From NCBI GenBank assembly GCA_009869945.1, contig WIXG01000062.1, positions 218,043 through 282,042 on the forward strand: 64,000 nucleotides of DNA, written 5' to 3'. Position numbers and translations under genes: made by a program. The notes under the pieces are model-generated. The model did no database searches, was not told the origin of the DNA, and was given only the letters and a program-made list of their open reading frames with translations. Of the stretch, positions 1-14,500 are shown in pieces (the first letter of the stretch is position 1; the number at the start of each line of letters is the position of its first letter). Source of the stretch: Mesaphorura yosii (Eukaryota > Arthropoda > Collembola > Poduromorpha > Tullbergiidae).

Positions 1-2470
1 GATTTTCCTTTTACTCCGCCACAGAAAATTAAAGACTTGTGGGTATTGGAGCGTAAGAGTAAGAGCCTCTGAATGCTTCTGATCTGTGCAATACTGGCAA
101 TACTCTGCCGATGTTGGTAGAATTATGTGCTTCATTCTAATAATAGTGTAGGCACAAACATACTGGTGATCACTGCGCCTGAATCTCACGTCTTGCGTAA
201 TGTTGCCCGAAATCTTTCCAAACTACCGCTGGCGCGGCGGCTGACTGCTGGTCGGTAAAAGAGATTTCATCTTAATGTATTGCGTGGTTTCGTTGCGGTT
301 TTAAGTTACAATACACAATACACAAATGTACTGAGTGAGGTTAACCACAAGAATAAAGAAAAGGGACCGAGCTTGAGCCTAGCATAGTCCAACTGTGATG
401 GCAATAGCCTAGGCGCAAAGGCATGAATAAGGGCACCTGAAAGCTGAAATTCATTCAGAAGGACTTCTATTATTGAAACTCAACTAATTTGTACACATCT
501 AAGGTATTTCTGCAGTAAGAAGACGGAATGGCATAAACTTATCGGTTTCGGCTGCTCCACTTGTAAATGGGCCAATTCGTCAAAGATGTCATCTGATCGT
601 ATTAAAAATATCGAAATCTTTGGTCACAATTTCCAGTCACTGCCACGTGGAAATTGAAATCACAGAATTGTTATGCAAAATGTTAGTAACTAAATCCCCA
701 GAATTTCGGTAGGCATCATGTAGATATTTACGAGTAATAGAGTAATTTGCAAGTTCCTCTGGGCTCAAGTCAGGTTGTTAGTTGGAACCAGCGAACGTCC
801 TTGATTAAAATTCATAAACTTCTCCTGCGTACAGCGTTCTGGATTTCTGGAAGTGAAGGTGAAAACTGGAACGCAAGACGTAGTAGCATAACATAAATAA
901 TTTTGGCCACGGGTGAAATTATTGCGGAATAATCGAGTCGACTTGTGTAAAACGTGCGGGCGGTGGTCCTTCAGCATCAGAATCCAAGTTCAAAATTCTA
1001 GCAAACTATGAAATGAATAATCAACGAAGGGATTTGGCGCGTACAATTCTACTGTTGCTGGGTTGTAAATGGAAATTCAGTAACGTAGTTCCAGCACTGG
1101 TGCGATGACGACGACCAGGGACACCAAGAAGCCAAGATCACTGATCCTGTTCAAGTTGTAAGTCTATGCAGGAAAATGTCAAGGCCCGCTTACTGAATTT
1201 AATTAGGTTAATTTTCATAATTTAGGCAAATCAATTCAAGAAAAATATATTCGGCCCGGCTTGACCTTGCGTTATATTATGGAAGAATATTTTAGAAAAT
1301 GTGGATCGAGATGACTACGCCGCAGCCATAATCCTAATCCCTCGCAAGGAAGAAGTTGGAGACACGACCTCGACTTCATACAAAAATTGGCACACATCTC
1401 TTCGTCTCTTCCAAAATCCTTGAAGACGTTAATGGTGAAGATTGAATTCTGAAGGAAATAAGAAATGGGAGCAATCTGGTTACAGCCGAAAAGATCTGCC
1501 TTGGTCGGACCTTTTCGTATACAAAGTGCAAGTAATCTAGACGAGAGCACAGTAAGTAGAAAATTAAACACCAAGTATTAAAATGCGTAATAATGGATGA
1601 AAGATGCCGAACGCCGACAAATTGAACAGGTTTTGCTCTTTGCTCTTTGGGACCCGCGCGCCTCCCTCGTCTGCTTTTTAAATGGAAGCCTTGTTACCAT
1701 TTTCGGGTGCCTTTCATTCCATCTTTATCCATGAAGCATAATGCACTCTCATTGTCGGAATTTACCGAAAAAGCGGCACTGGCTCTAAATCTGTTGAGAT
1801 TTACTTAATTCAATTTCTGTTTTTGTTTTTCGTTTTCTTCAAACAGGGAAAGAAACCTGCCTACACCGACCCAGAATGTGGCGATGATATTGAGCATTTG
1901 CGTCTGCCGACTCAAATCTGAAGAAATTCATGCTTGTACTGTAATCCAGTAATTACGAGGGTCATTCGTCGATAGCAGCAATTACGGCAACCAGATTCGA
2001 GAGACGGTAAGGACCAACCTAATCTGTAATTCAGTTATGAGTCGGATGATATGACGAAATGCCAGTCATCCATTTTTCTGTTGGTCTTAACATCTTTGCC
2101 CTTACCTTGATCATCATGATTTCCATTTTTGTGCTTGTAGACAGCATAGACATGACATAGCACGACGCTGGCGACGGCAGAGCGGTGACATGACGTACAT
2201 TGCTTGCTCAAGCTCAAGCATCAGGTTCACTAAACTTGTGGCGTGCGTGGTGGAGATCACCTGAACTGAAAATGGCAGATCACGGACTAATATACAAAGA
2301 CGTCCAATTGAAGATGAAGAAGAGACCTACTAACACTATTCATCGCCTCGCGTTGCGTCGGCAGAGTGTCACGCGGTCGTTGCTGTCAGTTGCCAGTGCG
2401 AAGCGAAGGACTGACAAACGCATTAACAGATGAAGATTGCTTGGTCACGAGTTTTCTAGGTCGTCGGTCG

Positions 2471-2520
2471 ATTATTGCTATTGCTTCATATTGCTGCTAT
2501 TGCTATTGCTGTTACTGTTG
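2471..2520. repeat. Degenerate TTGCTA/TTGCTG microsatellite
   Basis: Imperfect repeats of the hexamer ATTGCT and its trinucleotide variants TTG/CTG run for about 50 bp. It is a simple-sequence tract in non-coding DNA; no coding frame around it has support. Confidence 0.75.
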
Positions 2521-5474
2521 TCAAGCTCGAGCTGAGCCGAGAGTTCATGAACTTATCCAATAAATCTTGCATGAATTACTCTAAAATATGTGTGCAATTA
2601 TAATTCGCGTATAACAATGGAACGGAAGAGCACAGTTAAATCGGTAACTTGATATAAAAGCAGCACAGGTATTGTTCGTGCATTGTAATTGTAAACCGAT
2701 GCGATCTGCACTGACTGCGCGAGCAAAGCTGCCGTGCCGTGAGTGAAAGATGTGAATCGTTAAAGTGAAATGAATTGCTCAATTTTTTATTATTGTTATT
2801 ACAACAATGATGTTGCACGTTGCAACAATGCAGTATATCAACCTGATTACGATGAAGGAATGTGCCAAGTGCGAGCGAGCGCCCAAGTTTCAAAGTGTTT
2901 GCGTTCTCGTGAAATTCAATTCTCAATTCTCCAACATTTATTAGCAAAAATTGGGACGTCTTGCGAAGATTCATCTTATCGCGATTGTAATTGTAACGAG
3001 GCTGATAATTATCTTTATTTTATGGGAAACCTGAGTCAGGCATAAAAATGTTGGTGCTGGTGCTGCATGGTGCATGGACCACATTCAATTTTTCACACCA
3101 GAGTGTTAAAATGCTAGCGAGATAAAGTAATTTCCTAATCCGAGTCGTCATGAAACGTAATAAATTGATAATTCGTGCTCGACCCAAAGAACCGACTGTG
3201 CAATTGCAATCTTGCAATTGCTTTGCGTGTTAGTCGCTGTTGATTAGTGGGATAATTTAAATCTTACAAATTTCATATCCGTGTCTTTATTGTCAGAGAC
3301 GAACAAGTAACCTCTTACAAGCCTTTGCTCGAGTTTCGATGCAGCAGGCGGCAGGCAGCAATGCAGTGTTCCAAATCCGCAATTGATTAATTACGTTATT
3401 GTTTCACATTTACGCACAATAATTTGTAAGGCACACTTTCTTATCCGGCAGTTTGTAAATGTCATCTTAAGATTTCTAATTTCGCATTGCGGTGCAGGTC
3501 AGTAAAGCGCTTCATTGTTGCGTTGCGCTGATTCTGATTTCCGACGTGCTTTGCTTTTGGCATGCTTAGTATCATCTTTGCAGATTTCTGCCATGTCATG
3601 ATTTGTTCTCGTCTCGCTCCCTTTCATGTACGGTGTTGGGAGATGTTCGATTACTGGGTGTGGATGCGCGTACTTAACTCGATCGCATGCCTCATTGATT
3701 GTTAAGACAGAGTGTTGTGTGTGGAGTAACATCTTGATTATGATAATTATTTTGATGTCTGAATTAGATTACAATGAATCGTGTTATTGTGAACGACGTG
3801 CTTGCACTTGGGGTGAATGAATGAAAGTTTGAAAGCAGAGTCCGCATCAAAGCCAAGAAAAGGGCGAAATCGAGAGAAATGGTGAATTTAAGGAAAGTAG
3901 CAGCGGCAGGCAAGCAGTGGCAGTGAGTTTTGACTTTTGTGCGGGATTAACTTTTAACTGGAAACCACCCCTTTTATATTTACACACTCATTATGACAGT
4001 TGGTGTTATTATTACCAAGCGATAACATCTTCCTTTAATGCCTGCTGTCTGCTCTGCCTGGCCTGTGGCTTTGCCATGATGGTCGTGGCAGGCATGGTAT
4101 GAGTTCAAACTGTCTGTCAAGAAGCAAGAAAGAAAAAGGGTGAAAATGTGGGAAAAGGTAAAAACAGCTCAATCTGTCATTCCGGTTCAAATGCTTGTGC
4201 GTGTGTACAGAAGCGTGTAGGGTACTGCGATGCTTGGCAAGGAAGATACAAATTGCTCGTAAAATCCAGCAGCGTGGCAAAACTCGATATTTCACTCACT
4301 TGTATTTGCAGAAGCGAAATTTGAGTTCAAAAGCCTCTTTTTAAGTTTGATCCAAAAATTGTAACCGTAGCATGAAAGGCATAAAAGTGAAACTCATCTG
4401 GAAACCTGTAGTGCATTCATCTCGGATCTCGCACGTCCGATGAGAGAAGCGAAGAGTGAAACGAACCTGCAGCTCAGGGGATATTTTTTCAGTCATTCAG
4501 TATTTTGTCGGAAAAGGCGAGAAAATCTCTGCGGGAAACCGCAAATAATGATTTCTCAAAGTGACACTTTAACGGGGAAAATGTGCTGCTCGTAAACCGA
4601 ACATTTTGCACGTAAAAAATGAAAAGCGTATTTTTCTTTACAACTTTGCATGCTCGAATGTCGAATCATCAATTTTTATCTAAAGAATTTAGACATAGCA
4701 TAATTTTGCGTCCATAAACCATACAGAAGAACGCGGAATGCCTTTTGAACTATTCAGATGGTAATTCGTCGAACGAAATGTCCTAATCTGGTGCGCTATG
4801 ACGCCCATGACTTTTACGATTGGTTTCCGTCTTTATGACTCGTAATTTATGTGGTCAGGAGATTATGTCAGTGCACCGCATTAGAGCGGTGTTTAGCACC
4901 AACCTCTTAACCTGCTCTCTCCCTGCACTCTCCGCAGTCTGTACTTTTCCGGGAATCCGGGAATAACTTCAAAACTGTACTCATCAGACCATAAAAATCC
5001 TTGCGCCGGGCCATGCCGTATTTTTAATGCTCTCGTACACAGTACACAGCAGGCATGCCCACGTTTTGTTTTGCTTCCTGCAAAATTTGATCGTAAAAAT
5101 TTGACGAAATCACTCACTGGCGAGATTCAAATCTCGGATCAGCTCCTGGCACTCTCTGGAGGGATTACACAAGAATCTGTCCAAATAAAGCTGGAATTCA
5201 TGCTCAACTTGTAATTGAGTTCTTTACCCCGGCGGAGGACAACGGACCGGTACGCTGACACTTTTACATGCGTAATCCTGCTGTGTCTCGTGTCGTTAAA
5301 AATATTTCGGACACTTTATAAAAGGACTCAACCACAGAGCTCAGCTTCCCGAAGCAATGATTTGTGGAAAGATAATAAAATCATGAACATATCTTAAGCA
5401 TTGCCTATCAACACGGGTTTTAAATCTTTTCTACATGGAAATACTGTAAAAATGCCATCAAAATGCATCGGGCG

Positions 5475-5500
5475 CGTAAAATGGTAAAATGGTAAAATAC
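5475..5500. repeat. Short tandem repeat, unit GTAAAATG
   Basis: Three consecutive copies of an 8-bp unit GTAAAATG (the last ending in AC) are visible. Too short to be more than replication slippage in non-coding DNA. Confidence 0.7.
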
Positions 5501-8500
5501 TGAGGCACCTCTGACTGCGAAAGATGATTTTATCTTAGATCAACATAGGCCGACCAAGGCCCATGTCTGAAAGTCTGAGATGCGGAGATTTGACTACCAA
5601 AACAGTGGTGATAGCGATAAAAATGTCTGTCCACGTACAAATAGGCTATTGAACCGTACGAGTTGACAATACGCGACGACGAGATGCCAGTGGAGATACT
5701 ACACGATATAGGATTACAATAGACAGTCCATTGGATGTTTCAGATGACAATTATTGTGTAATAAGGATAACAAAAGATTGAAATTCAAGAAAAGATCAAA
5801 TTGAAGATTTGTTATCTTTTAGCGCGACACGTCCAGACATTTACTATCATTTACATCACGAACGGCAAGGCACGGTTATTGGCTTGCATTTTTGGAAACG
5901 CGGAATCTTTCAATCATCGATCTGGCTACTTGGCCATGCACAAGGTACTTGAGAAAGATTTAAAGTTTCAGTCTCTCTTTCAAGATTTGCTATGCACAAC
6001 ACAACACGACAAGCACACTCGAGAATAACAATGAAATGTCAAGTGAGAATTGTTGCATTCTTCGTAAATTCTATTGTTGGCTCGGCTCAAGTCTCAAGTG
6101 TGTGCATAAAAATCACCCTGGCTCTGCTTTACCCTGGCCCTTATCGTAAGAATAGCAGTTAAAAGACTCTGCTTCTTAGCTCCCACTTCCACGACGTTCT
6201 TGCATACATTATTTCATTTTTGCCCCGAACGGACTTCTTGAATTCATTCATTCAGCCTGGGCTGACCTTCACCACACTGTCGCAGGCATAAACTCACATT
6301 AAGTACGTAAATAAGAAATTAATGTTTTGGCCCGAGTGATTTCATCCATGAAAAATTGAAGGTATGTAATATTATTTATAATAATGCACAAAGAATCAAA
6401 AGCATGGAAGCAGAAGTGTCAAGCCCAAGCACCATTTGAACCAAGCACCCTTAATCAAGCTTCCATAACTCATATGCTGCGACACAACGTGAAAATGTTC
6501 ATGAATAGGTTAATGTTGGGTTGAGATTTTGAGGCAAAAAGGGAACATTTCTGAATTACTCTCTTTTTAGTTGAAAAAGGTAAACTTTTCTTTTCAGGAG
6601 TGCGTGAACGCGAACGCACCTGTTAGGCCAAGGTGAATCACTGAATCCAAGATTTCCATAAATAGGGAATATCACAATTGTCGTCACAGAGCAGGGCACA
6701 GGTCAGAAGGACGAAAACGAAAATACCTTTTTAAACAATTCACATTCCATTCCTCCGAACCGGTCCCTGCAATGGTTGAACTAATGTGATGATACACATT
6801 TATTGATGGTATCAGAAAAAAATTGACAACGTTCAACTTTGAACGACTCGAAGTGCAATTTTCTACGGGTTTGACTTTTCCGAGTAATAAATTGCTATTG
6901 CATTTTTCACTTGTCGCGTCGGTCGCTTCAAAATTATTTTTAAAAAGCATTAAGCATTACCATTTCAAGGCACAATTTGCTCTCTGACTCGTCCCTTGAT
7001 TAAACCATTGAATAGACATATCATTAGGCTCCTGCCTTCCGTATGCAAAAATTTGTGCCAGGCGCGAAAATGTTGATTAATGATCAGCAGTGAAGAATCC
7101 GAATCCGCAGTGCAAGTGCGTTGTAGAATGCAAAAGGGTTGTAATTTCAACTGCAGCGCAGTGCAATGCAATTGAAATCGATTGCATAAGTTGTTGATTT
7201 GATTTCCGATTGATTATCAGACTGTGACATGAGTCAGCGTGGTACGGCGCTCCGAAGACGAAACTCAACACGGCAAAAAGTTTCACAACCTGAGTACAAA
7301 AGCAGTACAATAAATATTTAAATAATGATTTCATAAAATGAATTTCTTCATGAAGCTATTTATCATTTCATCGTGCTTGTACTCTTGAATCTGGTCAATT
7401 CTTGCAAAGTATGCAGATCGTGCCGTCAAACACGAACACAATGCGCAACCGAATTTCAATTTTATAGGAACATAATGACATAATGAAATCCATCCATGTG
7501 TTTATGAAAATGTGAACGACACTGAAGACGACGCAAGAGAAGGCAAGATTGATGAAATCACACAAAGAAATCGCTCAATAATGCAACCGGACTCTTCTTC
7601 TATGCTTTCATACTTGGAAATATTTACGACTACGAGAAGGAATATGGAAAGGTAAAATGGAGACCAATTCCAAAAATCAACAATGACGTAATAAATTACC
7701 TTCCGCGTCGACGAATTGATCAAGAAATAATATTTTATAGCATGCATTGATGGCATAGTGCATAGTGGCATGATGGCATACAAAAGTTACGAGCATTCGT
7801 AATATCCTTTTATAAATTTGGGTATTTTTATTTCGTCGAATAAATCATGTCGATTTCAACAAGCGTGTCTTTTATCAAGTTCATGTGTGCCACCGCCTCT
7901 TCTGTGCACTTGGCAGGCACCAAGCACACAGGACTGGGAACTGAATTTTATGACATTATCATTGTCAACGATGGGCTGAACGAATAAATCATGCATAGGC
8001 AGCAAAAATATTTACAGTAAAATGCCCAGGTACGAGTAAATCTGCGCGTCCTGGAAAATTCTGATTATTGAATGAGAAGGTGAACAAAGGAGTTTTATAA
8101 ATGGAGATTTCATGCCTTCCACGGAATTTATTCATACAGGCGATTTACATTTTTATGGCGATTCGGTTCTGGGAATGCTAACAAATTCCCGTGAACGACG
8201 TGTCTATTGTTGTTTGGTTCACTTCCTTCATAACGCGTAAATGTGATTTCCAAAAACAAACACTAGAAATGTAGGTTACTGCTCATGAATATCAGGAACA
8301 TTCGACGGCGCGGCGGCGTGAAGTTTTTCAGCGGTTCTAAGAAACGAGAATACCTAACTCCTACTCTAACTTTGTAATACATTTGCGTATCTCACGCATG
8401 TTGATTTGTGCTACAAGTATTGAGTCAGAGGCTCAGTTAATCTGTTGATTCAAATGTTTGAATTAAGAAAACACGAGAATTTTGTCGATTTAGCATATAC

Positions 8501-11500
8501 TTCTAGAAATTCGACGAGACTACCACTGCAAAACAAGTACGAAGTAATTGATCATGCAATACTACTTGGAAATTTTGCGAATTGGGCACCAGCACGGAGC
8601 ATGCTCGCATCAACAACCAGCACACCTTGCTCGCAGCCACCTTTTCAATGGCGCGTGGGTTTCTTGTGTCGATCCTCATGACTTGTAGCTTGAAACGAGA
8701 GCAGCACGACAGGCACAAGGGCCAGGAGCCTTTCGGGACCCTTCGATAATCGTTTCGGCCTATTCAGAAAAGTTCACCTGGCCTGGTGGTCCACATGAAA
8801 TCAAAGTCCTACGTACTGTTTCACCAGGTGCGTCAGTTTTTGCTGCTGCTGCGTAGTATTGGATTGAATTTGGATGATATTTTTTCATTTCATACATTCA
8901 GGTTACGTACTGCTTTCATTTTCCTTTGTCGTTAGTCAAGACACAAGATCGAAATACAAAACCAACATTCATATGACCTCATCTCTCGTATTGAGTTACG
9001 AGTACAATCGAACTTTGTTCCGATTGCGAGTGCGAGTCGAGCACGTTGCAATTGTCTGCGTCTGTTCTCCTTTGCGTTGCGTTGCTTTGTGTTGTAAGGT
9101 TGATCGGAAGGATAACAATTGAGAAATCGTGATGGCAAGTTGAGATCAGAAAGGAAGCTCCAATTAACAGTCGCGTATTGTTTACTGCAGGGCGAAGTTA
9201 TTTTTTGCCAGCCTTGCTCAACTTCCAGGCTATTTCAGCAGACTTTCCAGCATAAATTACTTGAACGAATTCATTTAAGCATGGAAAAGATGGAAATGAG
9301 TGATCACTTGACCATCATGCCGATATACTCGCCAGAATTGCTGGCGACTGAAGCGCCGAGAACGAGCGGGCTTGCCGTTTGTCTTTAATCAGTCTTGCCC
9401 ATCTTGAATCATGAAACTGTCAATAAAGTATTCGGTATTCGCTTTCGCTATTTGCTTATTCAAGCGGTCATTGTCTCTGACCAAGCGTCCATTTCCTCCT
9501 GTGCGTTTTCAGGGACAACTTCAATTAATTCAGTGAGCCGATTTCTAAATAAGCAGCCCAGAGTCCAATTTCTGTGCCTGCCGCGTGAGATAAAAATCAT
9601 GTCAACCGCCAGCCAGCAGCGGCAACGACAGTCAGATTTCTTTCTTTTGTCACGTCATGTCCAGAAATCGTAGAATTCGTATTCATCCTTTATCACGTTG
9701 ACACGTCTGAATAATTTTTTACTCTTTCGAATTCATTTTTCAAGTAATAGTAATTTGGAGTGACACGGAATGATAAAAATGTTTATTAGCCCAAGTCCAA
9801 GTAAATACGCTGCAGCGTTAGCATTAGCTTAAGGAAGGCTGCCGAACAGCCGAACTGGTGCTTTATAAATCACGATGCAAATCTTTAAAAATGACATCCA
9901 AGTTCAAGTTCGTGACTACTCACTTCCGCATGTACTCAACAACTTTAACCCTTTTTACTGCCACCGCTTGCTCTTTCACAGAATTGGTCGCCTGCATACG
10001 CACAAGCACTAAGTATCTACATGTAAATCTGCATCTGAATATGTGCGTTACGTACTTGAATTTAATCTCGCATTACTGCAGATGCACTCGGTTGGATTAT
10101 TTTATAAAAAGTACTTGAGTCTGGTACTCGAAGCCTCTGGGCTTTTGGGTGCAAGTTAATTATCCACCAAATTCATTGAACGAAACCCAAATGCCTGCAG
10201 TATTTACATTAGTGCTTTGGCTTGACAGGCTATGCTGTTTTGTACGACCACTTGCTTTGATAAATGAATTCGAAGGCAAGGCGACTGTTTCGCTGTCAAT
10301 CTGCCTCATTGAATTACTGGCATTGCCACTGCAGTGCAGAAATGTAATACGCTGGAGAGATCAAAGAAATAATATATTATAGATGCTCACTGTCTCAGCA
10401 GCAAGACAAATGAGGAAAGACGAAATGCAATGGCAAGAGATCTGATTAGTATGCATAGCCATGAACCCATAAACGAAAAACGAATCTGTCACAATGCAGA
10501 ATGGTAATAGGAGTGCTGGCAATAAGAAATTCTTAATTCAAATCCTTCCTGCGTTGTAATTACTCGGACTGCATGCATGCTACCCAAACCCTTTGATCTT
10601 GTTTGTCAACAGCTTCTTTCTCAACCAACTCTCAATTACTTCATGAATCAATGAATACGAATCAAGGGCCCTGGCTCCCTGCTTGTTGACTGAATGTTGG
10701 TTGTTTTCCCAATCAATAGCTGACGACATAACGCATAATAACACCGGCATCAGTTCAAGGCTGCCGTGCTGTTCAGTGTCCCTGATTTGTGTGAGAAAAG
10801 CGCCCGTCAGGCAGTAAGACAGACGGCGTAAGTTACATGTCAACTACGATTGTGACCGCTTCATTGCCGTATGAGTGAATTCGACCGGGTTTCGTTTCGG
10901 GAGCCTGAATTGCCTGAATGAGCGAATGAATGAATGAGCGTACTTGAAATGAAGCCGAAATGGAAAAGGCCGAAAACAAATGACAAAAGGGTTGAGCTGC
11001 GAAGACCAAACCACAAATCTGAATACAAATGCACGGCACACACAGACTTGAGTCAGTCCCAATCTCCAATTGTGTCGTGTGTGAAACCTGTGGCACGTGC
11101 CGGTGCCTGCGTGTCCAGTCATTCTGCCAACGGCCAATTTCAGGGTAATTCAACAAGGGCCAAAAGGGAGCTGGGAGCGAGGAATCTCAAAGGTAATGAA
11201 TATTTGCTGACGCTTGCGCTTGGGGACTGGGCTAACAAACAGCGAGAGGTGCACAGTGCAATACGGAAGCAAGATTTTAATCCTTGGGTATCACGATCGG
11301 GCGTCCGTGCACGAAAATTAATACTAAATGAGAGTTTAAATACAAAACAATAAATACCTGGCACCTTCACTTTCTTCATGGCACAACTGAATTACTGAAT
11401 ACGCATTGTTCGTTTGCATGCGCTTGCGAATCATGGGTGCATGAATCTTTCTTTGGGTTCGCGTTGTGTTGCGAAATGACCTCGTCTTCTGATACCGTGT

Positions 11501-14500
11501 TCTGCATTCTGCAATCTGCGTTAATTAACATATGTAAGATGCCAGACGCCATTGTTGTTCACACACAATTGGCTTTCATTTTCAATGAAGATATCAGGAA
11601 AATAATAGAATTGGAGTTACAGGTCAAAATATTTACAATAGAATTGCGAACTGCCATTCGAGCTTTCGAATGACCGATCTCGTCAAATGAATTACAGTTA
11701 CAGTTCAATTTGGCATAATTTAAACGAAAATTAAGTTCCTCAACAGTCATGGTGCTAATGAGTATTGATTGACATTTGACATGTTAATGGCTCAAAATTG
11801 ACGAAATTCAGGCTCTGGCCTCCTGCCTCCTTCTGCAGTGGTTCCTAAGCTGGAGCTGAGATTCAAGTTAAAATTCCAGCCGGATCATTTTCTTCTTCTG
11901 AGCTTTTCTGGCGATGTCATTATAAGAAAGTTCTGATTCGTTGAAAATCGTTAATTTGTGTACAAGTTCTGGTTGAAATGCGTGAAGGCATAAACTGGTA
12001 CGCACGCAAACGGAATGAAAGGTTATTTTTGGTGGCACATAAAGATTCGATTCGCTTTGTGGGAGGCAGCCAGTAAATGTCAATACGAACACGCATAGCA
12101 GATTGAAATGGTCGTTCCAAACGGAGCCTGGACCAAAATCCAATTTAAGTCATACATTTTTCCCCGGTGAAGGAAACAACAATTTCGGCTTACGGACATA
12201 AAAATCTTTGTAGAAAGCGTCGAGTCTTTGGAAAAGAATTTCTGAGATTGACGCGTTGACTTAATATTTAACAAGGCTAACGACTGCGACTGCGATGATT
12301 GTCACTTCGATAGTCAAACTACGAATTCGAACCGAACATGTCCTGCGTGTGTGCGTTTAAAAGAGCAGGTGAGACTCACTGCCCATTTTTTACGCATTTA
12401 TTTGCTTAATTTGTGTAAATGGTAAATGGAATTGATAAACGGTACCTTCAGTACAGTACAGCGCAATTTTTACAATAATCACAGCCTAAAGAGTCCAAAA
12501 GCGACCGACTGGTGGGTCCTGTTCTTGTTATCTGAAATGTATCATTCGAATCGAATCGAAACCCCTTCATCATCATCACGCTCATGTTCACGGAAAACAT
12601 ATCTTTCATTACTCCAGACAAATGTATGGGGCGGCCGACGCGACGAAGTGCAGCGCGGAGAATGATTGGGCAGGGTGAGTTATTGAAACAAAACATGATT
12701 TGTATTTTATAAAAACAACGTTTGATGAGCCATTCTATGATGATGGGTTAATAATATTTTCTTTGCGTCTGTCTGCCTGAATCGTCGAAGTCGAATGTGA
12801 GCTTTTCTTATGCAGATGCTGCACTAAATTGCAGCTTATTATCCCGTAACGCGTATGCGTAGCAGGCTTCGGATTAAATTCAAGAACAATTGTTGCTGCC
12901 AGCAGCTGTGAGTTTTACAATACACGTACAATGCTTTGCTATGCTACGCCATATTTCCGTTACGTTCCAGATTCATTAATGACAGCGCGTAATGTGCAAT
13001 GCAATGCCTTCAGGTTCTGGCAAACCAAGGCAAGGCCAGGATCGCGATCACAATGAAAGGTGAAACTTGTTTGTTTTGATCCGGATTTAATCGATGCAGT
13101 AAACGTTGCATAATTTCGAGTTGCGAGTTGCTGCACTGCTCAGCAACACTGCATCTAAATTGCAACTGCAATTGCATCCTCCTTCTTGCTCCGATGTTGT
13201 GTAACCTGGATGATATGCAAGGCTCAATTTAGTCCCGCTCTCATTTTTGTGACTCGGATCGGGGTCGCGATCCGGACGCTGGCTGGTATGCAATTACGGT
13301 GAAGGCAGGTGTGAAAGTGATCCAAATGCATACATAGTCAAATACGACGTCATTGTTGCAAGGATGAACGACTCGCACTCGCTCAGCACAGCGGGACTCG
13401 TTTCACTTTTCACCTTTCTGATCCTGATCCAATTTGAATTATTCAATGCAAGCGCCATGCAAGTATGATTTAAATGAAAGTTATTGGCAACGGACATTTG
13501 AGTCAGATACCTCCGTTTTTACCAATTTGATTTACACGATGGATTTTATTGGATTGAGACAGCCAGTTCATTGAAGTCGCGGTCCCTCTTGCTGCCTTCG
13601 CCGGGTCGGAGACTAAAATGAGTAAGATTTATAGAGCAAGCGGGATAAGAAATGCCTGAGCCAAGGGTACACTCGCCATAAATTACTTCTTCGGCCTTAA
13701 TATTGTGATCATTCAATACAACGTAGACCTGAGCTTAATTCAGTGCTTTTATGGAGTTCATTGGAAGACTTGAAGTAAATCCCGTGAGTCATACATCGCA
13801 GGTCGTTAGAAATAATTGCACTTTGTGCCCAAGCCACTAATAACGATAAATTACGACCATTCAAGTATACATCGCTGCTGCTTCTGCTGTTGCCGCGTTT
13901 GGGTTATGACCCATTAATTAATTCTTCCTTTTGTGGCAAAGGGTTACTAAAAAAACAGGAAAGGGTGCCAAATGATATGATATCCTGGTCAGGCCATAAA
14001 GTACACATTTCGTTTTCCCGTTGCACTTTTCCAATGCAAGTAATAAAGAAATAGAAACTATTCCGTCTTTGTTACGGACGCAGACGGGAAACGCTCCTGG
14101 AAGAATTCTACTCGTAAATGGGAAAGTGTTTCGATGCGTTGCGTTTTCGTGCGTTGTTCATTTATTGAGAGATCCCATTAATTTCATAAGTGAGTGTCAT
14201 CAAATGGGATCAAAACTCAAAACTCCATAACCGCATAACTGAAACACATGCTGCAGTTCACAAAATAAATAATAACCGTCCATTTACCATTATAAATATC
14301 GTTTCGATGGGTGAAGGCATCGTGCATGTGCATTTCCTATTCTCTCTCCACTCGTTTCTTCCTTAATTAACGCCACCTTCCAAGAAGAACAAAGCATCGC
14401 CCTGTGCAGCGCTGCTGCTAAAAAGTTTTCGATTTGTACCGGCTGAGCAATGGGCTAATGACAATGATTCACCTGAACATCCCAGTGGCGGTGTGCCCTT

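Larger units (their letters stand above)
1..12000. other. Gene-free region, first part of the desert
   Basis: No coding region could be supported here. Every ORF is short, has no recognisable domain, and overlaps others in several frames as expected by chance; the longest (10,934-11,353, plus strand, 139 codons) is lysine/arginine-rich without a motif. No tRNA-like or rRNA-like sequence was seen. The stretch is AT-rich with many short words such as TGCAAT and TTTATGG, and contains a TTGCTA-type repeat near 2,471 and a short tandem 8-mer near 5,475. Small exons of an unrecognised gene cannot be excluded by eye. Confidence 0.6.

Noticed and set aside
10934-11353. 139-codon plus-strand ORF, longest in most of the desert
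   Set aside because: Basic, featureless, and opposed by three overlapping ORFs on the minus strand; consistent with chance.
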